Shown here: in pieces, positions 34,314-44,755 of the stretch
Layout: each line of letters opens with the position of its first letter
Numbering within the stretch: the first letter of the stretch is position 1
Source: an uncultured bacterium
GTDB lineage: Bacteria > Planctomycetota > UBA1135 > UBA2386
Length of the DNA stretch: 44,765 nt
Direction of reading: 5' to 3'
Assembly (NCBI GenBank): GCA_937906475.1
Contig: CALCZA010000141.1
Coordinates: 1 to 44,765 of the forward strand
The notes under the pieces: generated by a model
The model's input: only the letters and a program-made list of their open reading frames with translations
Databases searched by the model: none
Told to the model about the DNA's origin: nothing
Translations under genes and position numbers: made by a program

Positions 34314-34711
34314 TGAGCGACTCACAAGACAATCCAATTACCGATGAGCCGGAACTCGAGCAGGAACCTGCTCGCAAGCAACCGCGCATCATCGCCTGCA
34401 ACCAGAAGGCCCGGCAACTCGCCACCATGGTGCTCGCGCGCCGCGGTGCGGCACGTGCGCTGACGCAAGACCCACCCCCGACCCAGTATCCCTATGGCTG
34501 CACCACGGTGTTCGCGCCGGGTTGGGAAGTGGACTCCGGCAACGGCACCCACGGCCTTTGCCAGCCGATCGAACGCGATCTCTACGATTGCTACCACACG
34601 TGTTACTGGCCGGCCCAGGTGCCCGACGGTGTCACCAACGCTCCTTCTTGGACCTCTTCCTGCGGCGCGCCGATGCAGGATTGGAAGTCCATCGACCTTG
34701 TCTTCCCGTAA
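34313..34711 (+). CDS. qhpC: Quinohemoprotein amine dehydrogenase gamma subunit (CTQ precursor)
   Basis: This is a 132-residue peptide from ATG 34313, overlapping the qhpD stop by one base. The first 50 to 60 residues are an acidic then basic leader without Sec signal. The mature part carries all cross-link residues at the spacings known from Paracoccus: Cys63 and Glu72 (spacing 9), Cys83 and Asp89 (6), Cys97 and Asp105 (8), plus Cys93 and Trp99 (6), which become cysteine tryptophylquinone. Key words are YGCTTVFAPGWE, LCQPIERD and DCYHTCYWPAQVPD. Asp89 aligns with the catalytic base. QhpD, QhpG, QhpE and QhpF are expected to process and export it. The leader is longer than the roughly 28 residues known in Paracoccus. 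Confidence 0.95.
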   Translation: MSDSQDNPITDEPELEQEPARKQPRIIACNQKARQLATMVLARRGAARALTQDPPPTQYPYGCTTVFAPGWEVDSGNGTHGLCQPIERDLYDCYHTCYWPAQVPDGVTNAPSWTSSCGAPMQDWKSIDLVFP

Positions 34712-34719
34712 GGCCCTAG

Positions 34720-36054
34720 ATGCTCGTTCGCCTTTGTAGTTCGGCTGCATCGTTGCTCCTGATCGGAGCGTCTGTGCTCGCGCAAACTCCGCCGCCCGTA
34801 GTCCCGCCACCCGTAGTCCAGCCACCCGTCACTCCGCCGGTTGTGACGGAGCTTGAGGAGCCACCACCACCACCGGTGGCCCAAGATCCCGAGACTGGGT
34901 CACGAACAGAACGTCGTCGTGGCCGTAGACTCCGTGCGCAAGGTCAGGGCCAGGGCCAGGGCCGCGAAACGCGTAGCAAACCCAGCACCGACCTACCCGA
35001 GTTTACGCCTGTCGCCGGGCCAACGCTCGCAGCGCTAGAGGGCAAGCAGTACTTCTGGTTCACGATGTATCCCGACTTCGTGGTCAAGTTTGACCCCGAG
35101 ACCGACAAGATCGTGCAGCAGATACAGCTCAAGGGCGGCATGTTCTGGCGCGCGACGCGGACGCACGATCGCAAACGACTACTGATTGTTACCAACCAAC
35201 AACGCTCGATCGAAGTCATCGACATGGTGACTGGCACCTTGGCCGGCAATCACTTATTCGAAGAGGAAGGCATCACGTTGCGCATTCGCAGTGTGCGCGA
35301 GTGCCCCGGTGGCGTGTTCTGGTTTGTGCAGACCGATCGCGTCAAGAAGGACATTGATCGCTATAGCTTTGAGGCGACGCAATATCTGCTCTACGACAGC
35401 CTCAAGAAGAAGATCGTGCGCAAAGTCCCGAAACTGCCGGACTCGATGAGCCGCGCTCGGCTGAGTGCCGACGGCACCCACTGGTTGTCGTCGAGCGGCG
35501 GCAACTTGCAGTTCCTCAACGCGCGCACGTTCAAGGAGATTGGCAAGATCGACTTGTCGACGCCGCGCTTCTTCGGCGCTGGCTCCATTCAACTAAGCAA
35601 TACAGACTTGCTCGATGGCCGCGACCCGAACCGTTCGCTGCAGATCTTCACGACGACCGACCCGGTAGAGAAGCGTCGCACCAACTGGGGACTCATCGAG
35701 ATCGACCTTAAGAGCCGCAAGGTTGTCAACGTTACCGAATGGGGTCCCAGCAAGAGTTCATGGGGCATGCGCGTGGCGCACAAGAAGCGCATAGCCGTGA
35801 CCATGGGCCGCGGCCGCGGTAGTGAACGCCTAATGGTCACCTACGACCTGAACACCGGCAATAAACTCGCCGAGGCGTATCACGAGTTCCGCCCACGCAG
35901 GTCGCTGGTTGCGATCTCCCCCAACGCCGACAAGGCTTACGTCGGCGTTGCCGGCAGCGACTTCGAGATCTTCGACATCAAGACCCTGAAGCGCTTGCCG
36001 GCCGTTGAACTCGCCGGCGAAATCGTTGGCACCATCCACGTCGTCGACGGATGA
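34720..36054 (+). CDS. qhpB: Quinohemoprotein amine dehydrogenase beta subunit
   Basis: This is a 444-residue protein from ATG 34720, 8 bases after qhpC. A signal peptide (MLVRLCSSAASLLLIGASVLAQ) is followed by a Pro/Val-rich stretch and a basic GQGQGQG segment (about 22-95), neither of which I know in the family. The rest (about 105-440) is a seven-bladed propeller of YVTN/beta-propeller type with blade ends such as 'KFDPETDKIVQQI', 'IEVIDMVTGTLAG' and 'FEIFDIKTLKRL'. In QHNDH this subunit packs against the alpha and gamma subunits and helps form the active-site pocket. Periplasmic. It overlaps qhpE by four bases. Confidence 0.88.
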   Translation: MLVRLCSSAASLLLIGASVLAQTPPPVVPPPVVQPPVTPPVVTELEEPPPPPVAQDPETGSRTERRRGRRLRAQGQGQGQGRETRSKPSTDLPEFTPVAGPTLAALEGKQYFWFTMYPDFVVKFDPETDKIVQQIQLKGGMFWRATRTHDRKRLLIVTNQQRSIEVIDMVTGTLAGNHLFEEEGITLRIRSVRECPGGVFWFVQTDRVKKDIDRYSFEATQYLLYDSLKKKIVRKVPKLPDSMSRARLSADGTHWLSSSGGNLQFLNARTFKEIGKIDLSTPRFFGAGSIQLSNTDLLDGRDPNRSLQIFTTTDPVEKRRTNWGLIEIDLKSRKVVNVTEWGPSKSSWGMRVAHKKRIAVTMGRGRGSERLMVTYDLNTGNKLAEAYHEFRPRRSLVAISPNADKAYVGVAGSDFEIFDIKTLKRLPAVELAGEIVGTIHVVDG

Positions 36055-36683
36055 GTCGACCCAAGGTGGTTGTTGTCGACAGCGGCATCGACCCTCAGCA
36101 CCCGGGCCTTCGCGGCGGCGCCAGCGTTATCGCAGGCCCGCGGTTTGATCGTCAGGGCATCGCCGAAGAAGCCGGCGGCGGCATTGATGATCTCGGCCAC
36201 GGCTCGGCGGTGGCCGCGACTATCGCTAACTTCGTCAACGACGTCGAGATCGTGTCCCTTCGCGTCTTTGATCGTGAGGCAACCTGTGACTTCCTGGCGG
36301 TGCTGCACGCACTTGAGCATGCGGTTGAACTAGGCATTCCGATAGTCAACGTCAGCCTTGGCACGACTTCGCTGCGCTACCGCAAGCAACTGGAAGTAAT
36401 CGCAGCACGTGGCCGTGAGCAAGGCGTGCGGATTGTGGCACCTGCAACCTATGCTGGCTTGCCGTGCGATCCAGGCAATCTGAAGACGGTCGAAGCCGTC
36501 GTGGCAGACGCCAACGTACTGCCGCAAATGCCTGAGATGCGCAAACACGGCCCGCGTCTGGTTTGGTTCGCATCGCCGTTGCCGCCTCGTGATGCCGACG
36601 GTGGCCGCAAACTGATCGCGCGCGGTGACAGTCTCGCGGTGGCCTCGGTTACAGGCTGCCTGCTGCGTGCGGCTCAGACCTAG
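36051..36683 (+). CDS. qhpE: Subtilisin-like leader peptidase QhpE
   Basis: This is a 210-residue protein from ATG 36051 (ATGA overlap with qhpB). The subtilase triad is visible: Asp10 in VVVVDSGID, His50 in DLGHGSAVA and Ser194 in GDSLAVASVTG. It has no signal peptide or prodomain, which suits a cytoplasmic enzyme and matches QhpE, known to remove the leader of the cross-linked gamma subunit. The size is small for a subtilase and the usual oxyanion-hole segment (AAGN) reads APATYAG. It lies just downstream of the structural genes and is convergent with qhpG, with only 26 bases between them. Confidence 0.88.
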   Translation: MSRPKVVVVDSGIDPQHPGLRGGASVIAGPRFDRQGIAEEAGGGIDDLGHGSAVAATIANFVNDVEIVSLRVFDREATCDFLAVLHALEHAVELGIPIVNVSLGTTSLRYRKQLEVIAARGREQGVRIVAPATYAGLPCDPGNLKTVEAVVADANVLPQMPEMRKHGPRLVWFASPLPPRDADGGRKLIARGDSLAVASVTGCLLRAAQT

Positions 36684-36709
36684 AAGTCGTTAGCCATGCG
36701 CTGGGCGCG

Positions 36710-38068
36710 TTATGGAATGAGCCAGCCACGCATGTGCAATTGCACGATGGCCTCATGCACCTCGTGCGGCGTCAACACGAACAGACTCGGGTCCTTACCT
36801 GCGAGCGATACGGCATTGGCAAGAGTCACCGGCTCTTGAAACAAGCCGAGCACAGCAGCCACCGGCACCCGCGAGATACGCGCGAGTTCTTCACCCGTCA
36901 CCTCGTTCACCGCACCATCGACCTCAATGATCCGCGGGCCGTGCCGCATTAACACACGCGCCGTCTGCACGGTCGCCAACCGGCGCAGCACCTGGCCACC
37001 AGCCAACTGAGTAGGATCTGGCGCACTGACTTGGCGACGCTGCCAGAACGGTTCCGCAGCAAAGCGTGACTCAACCTCATAGAATGCATTCGCCGAGCGG
37101 CTATGCGCTGCCTGCAGCCCATGTTCCCAGCGCGAGTGCAGAGCCCGTAAACGCCCCCACCATTCCGGGTGCTCAAGTGCCGCCACGATGCAGACCGAAG
37201 CGTGCTCGGCAGCCGACACAGCCTTTTCAACACCTTGGCTAGCGAGTGGATCAATCGTGGCCGCAGCGTCGCCAAGCAATAGGCAGTCCGCGGCAACTCC
37301 GCGATTCCACATGGTCGCGTCATTAGCGTGAGCCACTCGCCAATCGCGCAGCCGATTCGCTGGTCCTGAAGCGTCTGCAAACATCTCTTCGATGACGTCT
37401 TCCGCCTTGCGGTCCTTCAATAGTTCGCGATCGACAAGCACCGCAGCGCTCGCCTCCCCCTCATCCGGCACGTGCGTCCAGATCCAGCCGTTGCGAACGG
37501 CCTCGACCACCGCCGAACCACGGTCGTCAGGAGCAGGCCCGCCAAGGACCGTGACCGCCGTAGTCTCGGGGCCAACTGGCTGGTTCTTGGGTAGTCCGGG
37601 TAACGCAGCGCGGCCGGTCGCATAGGCAAGCAGCGTCGGTTGCAGCAAGATCGTCTCGCCGCTTTCGGACACCAATTGCCAACCCCGCAGGCCGCGTTCC
37701 GCCCGGCAAGCTTCATAGACTTCGGCGCCCGCGCTTCTGGCCGTCGCCCGCAACGCCGTATCGAAAACACCGCGACGCAACAACAACCCCGCTTCTTCAT
37801 CTTGCCGCCACTGCAACTCATTGCTGCCCCAGATCGCGCCATGTCGCAACGGATCCTCGGCGAGGCCTTGCTTCACTGTTTCCAGTAATCCCATGCGTTG
37901 CCAAGTCGACTTGGTCGAGGCAAGCACCGTCTCGAACGGGCCGCTGTAGTGCGCGCGACCGTGATCGATAAGGGCAACGCCAATGCCGCGCTGGGCAAGA
38001 TGCAGCGCCAAGGTGGCCCCGCCGGGACCACCACCGATGACCAGGCAATCAAGCTTCTGCGTGCGCAC
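36710..38068 (-). CDS. qhpG: FAD-dependent tryptophan hydroxylase QhpG
   Basis: This 452-residue flavoprotein starts at GTG 38068. The N-terminal dinucleotide motif is 'LDCLVIGGGPGGATLALHLAQRG', with GGGPGG near residue 14. The second FAD motif is 'LLLGDAAATIDPLASQGVEKAV' (about 275-296), as in tryptophan-halogenase and aromatic-hydroxylase-like flavoproteins. In the characterised pathway QhpG dihydroxylates the tryptophan of the cross-linked gamma subunit to build the quinone. A helical C-terminal domain of about 100 residues ('LARISRVPVAAVLGLFQE') may hold the partner. It lies on the opposite strand from the rest of the locus, 55 bases downstream of the DUF2325 gene, so it may be transcribed with that gene. 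Confidence 0.85.
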   Translation of the reverse strand: MRTQKLDCLVIGGGPGGATLALHLAQRGIGVALIDHGRAHYSGPFETVLASTKSTWQRMGLLETVKQGLAEDPLRHGAIWGSNELQWRQDEEAGLLLRRGVFDTALRATARSAGAEVYEACRAERGLRGWQLVSESGETILLQPTLLAYATGRAALPGLPKNQPVGPETTAVTVLGGPAPDDRGSAVVEAVRNGWIWTHVPDEGEASAAVLVDRELLKDRKAEDVIEEMFADASGPANRLRDWRVAHANDATMWNRGVAADCLLLGDAAATIDPLASQGVEKAVSAAEHASVCIVAALEHPEWWGRLRALHSRWEHGLQAAHSRSANAFYEVESRFAAEPFWQRRQVSAPDPTQLAGGQVLRRLATVQTARVLMRHGPRIIEVDGAVNEVTGEELARISRVPVAAVLGLFQEPVTLANAVSLAGKDPSLFVLTPHEVHEAIVQLHMRGWLIP

Positions 38069-38079
38069 CCGCAGAAGCT

Positions 38080-38098
38080 ACCAGACCCGCGCTCTGGT
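38080..38098. other. Inverted repeat upstream of qhpG
   Basis: ACCAGA and TCTGGT form a perfect 6-bp stem with a 7-base GC loop, between the end of the DUF2325 gene and the qhpG start. It could be a weak terminator or part of a qhpG promoter; no T-tract follows on the minus strand. Confidence 0.35.
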
Positions 38099-38123
38099 CG
38101 GGTCCCAGTTGTTGGGCACTCAG

Positions 38124-40199
38124 CTAGCTCGCAACGATATCCATACGCTGCCATTGCTCGGCAAGCGCTACTTGCAAGCTCGTGAACCCCGCGTAATGCA
38201 CGGTGCGCACTGCCACGTTGCAGCCCCGTGCGATCTCGAGTGCTGGCTCAGTTGTCTCGTGACGGTTCCAGTGCAGCAGGATCAACAAGTCGACGCCGCC
38301 CTTCAGGCGATCGGTGATGGTCGAGACGGTCTTGTGCGGCGATGTGTAGTTGGCCATCAACCACTCACCATTAAACCCCCACTCCTTGCCTAGCTTATCG
38401 AGACGCGGATGGTGTCGACGCTGACGTTCGTTACCACCGACAACCAGAACGTTCGGTATTCGGCCTAGTTGCTTTGCCAATGCATGCACCGCGGCACGCG
38501 CCCCATCGGCGGTGTGCGGCTTCTCATCGCTTAGTTCAAGTAGACTTTCGATCGCGACTAGTTCATCAGGAGCGAGCTCGGGGTAGACACAGTTGACTTC
38601 CTGCAGCAAGCCGTAAGCCTGCTGCAGCGCATCAACGTCTTTGCGGGCCTTCAGGGATCGCGCGATCGCAACCTGTAGCACCGCACGCTCGTAGTCGCGA
38701 CCTTCCAACTCGTCGTAGACGTTGACCAACTCAAGCTTGATCTCCAAGTGATCAAGCGCTTGACCAACGAACTCTTCGTTCAGCAACAGGTTTTCAAGTA
38801 GTTCAAACTTGCCGCGCTGGACCAGCAACTCGCGCATCTCGGCGTAGCAAGCTCGGGCTTGATCGCGTTCGCCAAGCATGTTGTGCGCAGTCAAGACGAC
38901 ACGCAGAGCTTCGATGCGTTGATCAAGATCCAGCGCTACTTCAAGCACCCGACGAGCCGCCAACGAAGCCGGCGCCGCTTCGCCGAGCGAGAGGTATTCG
39001 AGGGCGACGAACAACAGTTGGTCCGGCGTCGAGCCTCGGCCGACGTCGACCGCATCGAGGAATCGCAGCGATAGTTTTCGATCGTGGGTCTTCAGCGCTT
39101 CATGGACTGAATAGAAGCTTTCGAGGTCTGGTTTCACGGTCTCCAGCGCCTGTTCCATTAGCTTCAACGCGCGCGTCGTCTCGGTCGCATCGCCAGCCGT
39201 CAACAGCGCCGCCGCTTGGAAGAAACGTGCGCGGTCGCGGAGCAACACATCGCGGCCTTCGAATCGACGCAGACCGTTAATGGCTCGTTCGAAGCCACGT
39301 GCCGCTATTTGCAGGTCACCGGTTTCGTAAGCCAACAGACTGCGCAAATAGAGGGCTTCGGGACTTGCGTCGTCGGGTTGGTCGGCGACGTGTTGCAAAC
39401 GCGACAGCGCCGCGTCGCGCTCGACGCGCTCGGCGCGAGGATCAACACTGACCGTGTCGTGCTCACGAAGTTCGCCGAGCGCAGCAACCAGCGATGCCGA
39501 ACTCTCCAGCATCGCATGGCCTCCTGCTAGACCGCACGCCTTCTCAGCACTCTCAATCGCCAATCCCCATTCGCTCGCTTCGAGCAATCGCTCCGCCAAC
39601 GCGCGGTGGTAACGCGCCTGGACTTCGTCCGGCAAGCGCTCGAAGCCAGACATGCCAAGAATCTTACCGAGGATCGATGCCGTGCTCTCTTGGTCGTCGC
39701 TGTCAACGCGGGTTTCCAGTCGCGTCAGCAAGTCGGTGACAGCGGCATCGACAATGGTCTCGAGATCACTCGAGTCCGGCTCGGCAGCGAGGTATTGGAT
39801 CGCGCGCACTGCCAACTTGATGTCGCCTGACCAGAACAACGAACGCACCACCATCGGCAACGCGTTGCCCGCGATCATCGGATCGGCAAGCAAGTCGAGC
39901 AGCATCTGCGGGTCTTCGAGGGTCGTCGCAATGCGTTCTCGATCGCCCTTGCGGTCGTAGGCACGCACCGTGCCAAACAACCGCCAACGACGGCTGCGCT
40001 CTGCCATGCAGACGACCGGCAACTCAATGGTGAGCAATGCCGAGGCGTAGCCGAGCAAGAAACTCAACCCAGGCCGGCCAGCTGCGACCTCGCCGTAATC
40101 AAGCAACTGCCGCTGTACCTGCTCGATCTTGGTCTTGTCTTTTTCGGCGATGTGAATCTGCTGCATCAGCAGCCGATCAAGTGCAGTTTCCCAGCCCAT
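38124..40199 (-). CDS. Helical-repeat protein with C-terminal DUF2325 domain
   Basis: This is a 691-residue protein from ATG 40199. TTG 40310 would add 37 residues with a short hydrophobic patch and would overlap the upstream stop, so the start is unsure. Most of the protein is helical and TPR-like ('YLRSLLAYETGDLQIAARGFERAI', 'LAERLLEASEWGLAIESAEKA'). The last 110 residues match DUF2325 as I know it: 'NVLVVGGNERQRRHHPRLDKL' to 'VDLLILLHWNRHETTEPALEIARGC', a Rossmann-like domain of unknown function. It probably forms one unit with the unknown gene upstream and perhaps qhpG downstream. No signal peptide is present with the ATG start. Confidence 0.78.
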   Translation of the reverse strand: MGWETALDRLLMQQIHIAEKDKTKIEQVQRQLLDYGEVAAGRPGLSFLLGYASALLTIELPVVCMAERSRRWRLFGTVRAYDRKGDRERIATTLEDPQMLLDLLADPMIAGNALPMVVRSLFWSGDIKLAVRAIQYLAAEPDSSDLETIVDAAVTDLLTRLETRVDSDDQESTASILGKILGMSGFERLPDEVQARYHRALAERLLEASEWGLAIESAEKACGLAGGHAMLESSASLVAALGELREHDTVSVDPRAERVERDAALSRLQHVADQPDDASPEALYLRSLLAYETGDLQIAARGFERAINGLRRFEGRDVLLRDRARFFQAAALLTAGDATETTRALKLMEQALETVKPDLESFYSVHEALKTHDRKLSLRFLDAVDVGRGSTPDQLLFVALEYLSLGEAAPASLAARRVLEVALDLDQRIEALRVVLTAHNMLGERDQARACYAEMRELLVQRGKFELLENLLLNEEFVGQALDHLEIKLELVNVYDELEGRDYERAVLQVAIARSLKARKDVDALQQAYGLLQEVNCVYPELAPDELVAIESLLELSDEKPHTADGARAAVHALAKQLGRIPNVLVVGGNERQRRHHPRLDKLGKEWGFNGEWLMANYTSPHKTVSTITDRLKGGVDLLILLHWNRHETTEPALEIARGCNVAVRTVHYAGFTSLQVALAEQWQRMDIVAS

Positions 40200-40302
40200 G
40201 CGAGCATTATCGACTCGCTCAGGGGGCGCACTGGTCAGCCCCAAGCAAGCGGCCATACCAAGGCTAGTACCAACGACCAAGCGGATTGGCCAATGCCAAA
40301 CG

Positions 40303-41991
40303 CTATTCAATCAGTGAACGGGCGTCGATCGGCAGCAAGACGATCATGCCCGCCAAACGGCGATGCAGAGAGGTCGGTTCGTCACCCACCAACGGAGCAA
40401 AGCCGCCGAGCACAATGTCTCCCGCAGCGAGCAGATCCGCCGCCTCTTTGCTAGCCAACAGCCAATAGCTGCCGCCATCATCGTCGCGCGCTCCGAAGCC
40501 ATCGTCGCCAATCTCTTCGATCTGCATCAGGCCGGGTGACTTCACCGGTGCTTGATCGTTGGACAACGCGATGCCAGCAGCCTGAAGACGCTCCAACTGA
40601 TCTAGCAGGGCACCCTTGCAGCGTTGCAGTACTTCGCGCTGATCGATTTCTTGCGTCTCCACGATCCAGTCATAAAAGATGCGCAGATCTTCGAACGCAC
40701 CACGCACTTGCGCAACGCGCTCAGACGGCGCCGAACGCAGGTAGACGTGCAGCAGCAGGCGCATCAAGTCGCCTGACGGAATCGATTCTAAATCGGTATT
40801 GGGCACGGCCGCACTGCGCTGCAGTTCGATCCATAACGTCAACGCCGACTGCTCCGGATCATTGTTGCCATGCTCCCAGTGGAACTCGGCAACGAGCGGG
40901 GCTAGATCGCCGGCATCGCCATCGGTATCCCCGGTATCGAACACTTCGGCAACAATCGCCGTATTGCGATCGTCACCATCGGCATCACTCTCGGATGGCT
41001 CAATGCCAGCGATGCCCTCCATCTGCTTGAACAATTCTTCGACATCCTCTTTTTCACCAATGCCTTCATCGAATCGGCGCACCAATTGCTCGCCAAGGGT
41101 TTCACCGGGTGGCCCCGAAGAACTGCCTGCTTCCTCAGTGCTACGAACCTGCCCAGCGTGGTGGGCGTTCCAGATCTCCAACAGCACGCGGCGCATGCTA
41201 TCTAGATCGACGTCGGTATCGAACGCGAGTTGATCAAGCAACGGTCCCATCACGCCGCCTGGAGACTGTGTCCGGGCAAGTTGTTCGCTGATGTCCGTAA
41301 CACTGATCTCCTCGCCAACGGCAAGCATCAACTGTTCGAGGTCGGCTTCCAGATGCTCCAGCGGTGTGTCCGGCGCCACCACGAGCACGGCGGCCGCGGG
41401 CTCCTCAGTCGAACCGCCACCAAGTGATACCGAAGTTCCACCGTGCTCCCGCAAGAGCAGGTGTTCGAGTTCGATCTGCAACAACCGGCGACCGAGCTCG
41501 AGCTTGACGAGGTCCGCAGCGAACGCCTTCGCGAGTTCGCGACCTGGACGTAACGCCGGCGTCGCAGCGGACGGAGCCCAGCGTTCACCGGACACGGGAT
41601 ACAAGCGGCCAACAAGTAAGTCGCCGACCTTGAGTGTGCCCGGTTCGGCCAACTCGATGACTTGCTGGTCTTGCATGTCGGTTGCGATGACGGTGTCCCC
41701 CACGGACTCGACAAGGAACAGTCCGGCGAGCGATCCTTCGAGTGGTTCGATGTCGCTTGCGTATGGCGGGATCGTCACCGGCACCACGCCAAGCGATTCA
41801 CTCTCACGTTCCATCAGGAACCACTCTGCGAAGCGATGCTCCGCGGCATCGTTGCCGGCACCGTGCATATCGTCACCAAAGAATTGGCGACGCGCGCGCT
41901 GCAGCTCCGCCTGCAAACGTGGTTGTTTGGAAATCTGTGTCGCCAATCTGGCGATGCACTGAGTCTGCCGCTGAACTTCGTCTCGGGTCAT
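40303..41991 (-). CDS. Acidic protein of unknown function
   Basis: This is a 562-residue protein from ATG 41991. An upstream TTG 42057 adds residues without protein character. Residues about 5-75 are helical with Arg/Gln and then 'AEHRFAEWFLMERESESLG'. A beta-rich domain follows (about 75-150, 'LFLVESVGDTVIATDMQDQQVIEL'), then a helical part and an Asp/Glu-rich disordered segment (about 315-370, 'SESDADGDDRN'). The C-terminus has beta-strand character ('GLMQIEEIGDDGFG', 'YWLLASKEAADLL'). I do not recognise a family. It abuts the DUF2325 gene and is divergent from the CvpA-like gene. Confidence 0.7.
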   Translation of the reverse strand: MTRDEVQRQTQCIARLATQISKQPRLQAELQRARRQFFGDDMHGAGNDAAEHRFAEWFLMERESESLGVVPVTIPPYASDIEPLEGSLAGLFLVESVGDTVIATDMQDQQVIELAEPGTLKVGDLLVGRLYPVSGERWAPSAATPALRPGRELAKAFAADLVKLELGRRLLQIELEHLLLREHGGTSVSLGGGSTEEPAAAVLVVAPDTPLEHLEADLEQLMLAVGEEISVTDISEQLARTQSPGGVMGPLLDQLAFDTDVDLDSMRRVLLEIWNAHHAGQVRSTEEAGSSSGPPGETLGEQLVRRFDEGIGEKEDVEELFKQMEGIAGIEPSESDADGDDRNTAIVAEVFDTGDTDGDAGDLAPLVAEFHWEHGNNDPEQSALTLWIELQRSAAVPNTDLESIPSGDLMRLLLHVYLRSAPSERVAQVRGAFEDLRIFYDWIVETQEIDQREVLQRCKGALLDQLERLQAAGIALSNDQAPVKSPGLMQIEEIGDDGFGARDDDGGSYWLLASKEAADLLAAGDIVLGGFAPLVGDEPTSLHRRLAGMIVLLPIDARSLIE

Positions 41992-42119
41992 ACGTACGGA
42001 AATGCTTAGAATCGCTCGCCGCAGGGTGGCCCACGCCGAGCCGAATTGCAAAGGCAAGACCGCCAGACATCGTTAGGATACGCGACAAATCCGGGCTCGC
42101 CGGGCACAATAGAAGAACA

Positions 42120-42920
42120 GTGATCGCCTTCCAGGACCCAACCACCAGCGCCGACAACCTTGTCGCCACCCTGCAGTCGCTGGGATGGATCGATAAAACC
42201 GCACTGGCCGTGCTATTGGTGTTCTTCGTGCTCGGCCTCTTCAAGGGCCTGATCTGGCAGGTCAGCCGGATCGGCATCCTGCTCGCTGCCTACTTCGTGG
42301 CAGGCCGATTTGGCCGAGACGTCGCAGCAATGTTCATTGTGCAGCCTGTCGATCCAGGCCCAATTGGCGTCGATGGCTCAGGCACCCTCGCCTCTGCGCC
42401 GCCTGATTTACCGCCGGGCGAGACCACTCTTTACATCGCGTATTGCCTTCTGTTCGTTGGCGTTCTGATCGTATTGAGCCTGTTGGCGATGCTGCTCAAG
42501 AAGCTTGCGGATCGTGCCGGCCTTGGCTTCTTCGACCGACTTGGTGGCGGTGTCCTGGGCGTTGCAACCGGCGCCTGTGTCGTGCTTGCTGGCGTATTCG
42601 GCATCAACATGTTCTTCCCGTCGAGCGAACTGGCGATGGCCGCCGGAGACTCACACTCGCTTATCTGGTCCCGAAAGGCCATTGACTGGTTCGGCGGTGT
42701 GGTCGACGTCGATTTGCGCATGGCGAAGTCGCTGCTACCGCTAGATGTTGACGGCGCGGTTCCTGGCGCGGGCGCCGGCGGCTCCAATCTTGACGGTGGT
42801 GGCCGGGGCGGCGTAGACACAGGCGGCAAGCAGCTTGAAGGTGGCGACGGGTCACCCAGACCATCACCAAATCGCACCGAACGCGGAGCAGCCGGCGGCG
42901 ATAGCGGCGGCTTCAAATAA
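42120..42920 (+). CDS. CvpA-family-like membrane protein
   Basis: This is a 266-residue protein from GTG 42120, with AGAAGAA just upstream. The four helices begin at 'TALAVLLVFFVLGLFKGLIWQVSRIGILLAAYFVAGRFG' (about 25-62), 'LYIAYCLLFVGVLIVLSLLAMLLKKLAD' and 'LGGGVLGVATGACVVLAGVFG', with the conserved 'GFFDRLGGGVLG' typical of CvpA, a family linked to colicin V production and envelope maintenance. The last 80 residues are Gly/Pro/Ser-rich and disordered. The gene is divergent from the unknown gene on its left. The thiC riboswitch follows after about 100 bases. Confidence 0.82.
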   Translation: MIAFQDPTTSADNLVATLQSLGWIDKTALAVLLVFFVLGLFKGLIWQVSRIGILLAAYFVAGRFGRDVAAMFIVQPVDPGPIGVDGSGTLASAPPDLPPGETTLYIAYCLLFVGVLIVLSLLAMLLKKLADRAGLGFFDRLGGGVLGVATGACVVLAGVFGINMFFPSSELAMAAGDSHSLIWSRKAIDWFGGVVDVDLRMAKSLLPLDVDGAVPGAGAGGSNLDGGGRGGVDTGGKQLEGGDGSPRPSPNRTERGAAGGDSGGFK

Positions 42921-43018
42921 GACGCCAGAGCCTGAGTGCACCGCGCCAGTCGATCGCGAAGCTTGCTTGCGCCCACTGGCCACTGACGACATCCTGTTCG
43001 TGGGCCATCTAGCCCACC

Positions 43019-44697
<1,679 letters not shown>

Positions 44698-44738
44698 CGG
44701 CGCCAGCCACTGCCGGCATCACCGCCGATGGATAACCT

Positions 44739-44755
44739 CGCGACCTCAGGTCGCG
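44739..44755 (+). terminator. Hairpin downstream of thiC
   Basis: CGCGACC and GGTCGCG form a perfect 7-bp stem with a TCA loop, 42 bases after the thiC stop. No T-tract is visible before the window ends, so intrinsic termination is only possible. Confidence 0.4.
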
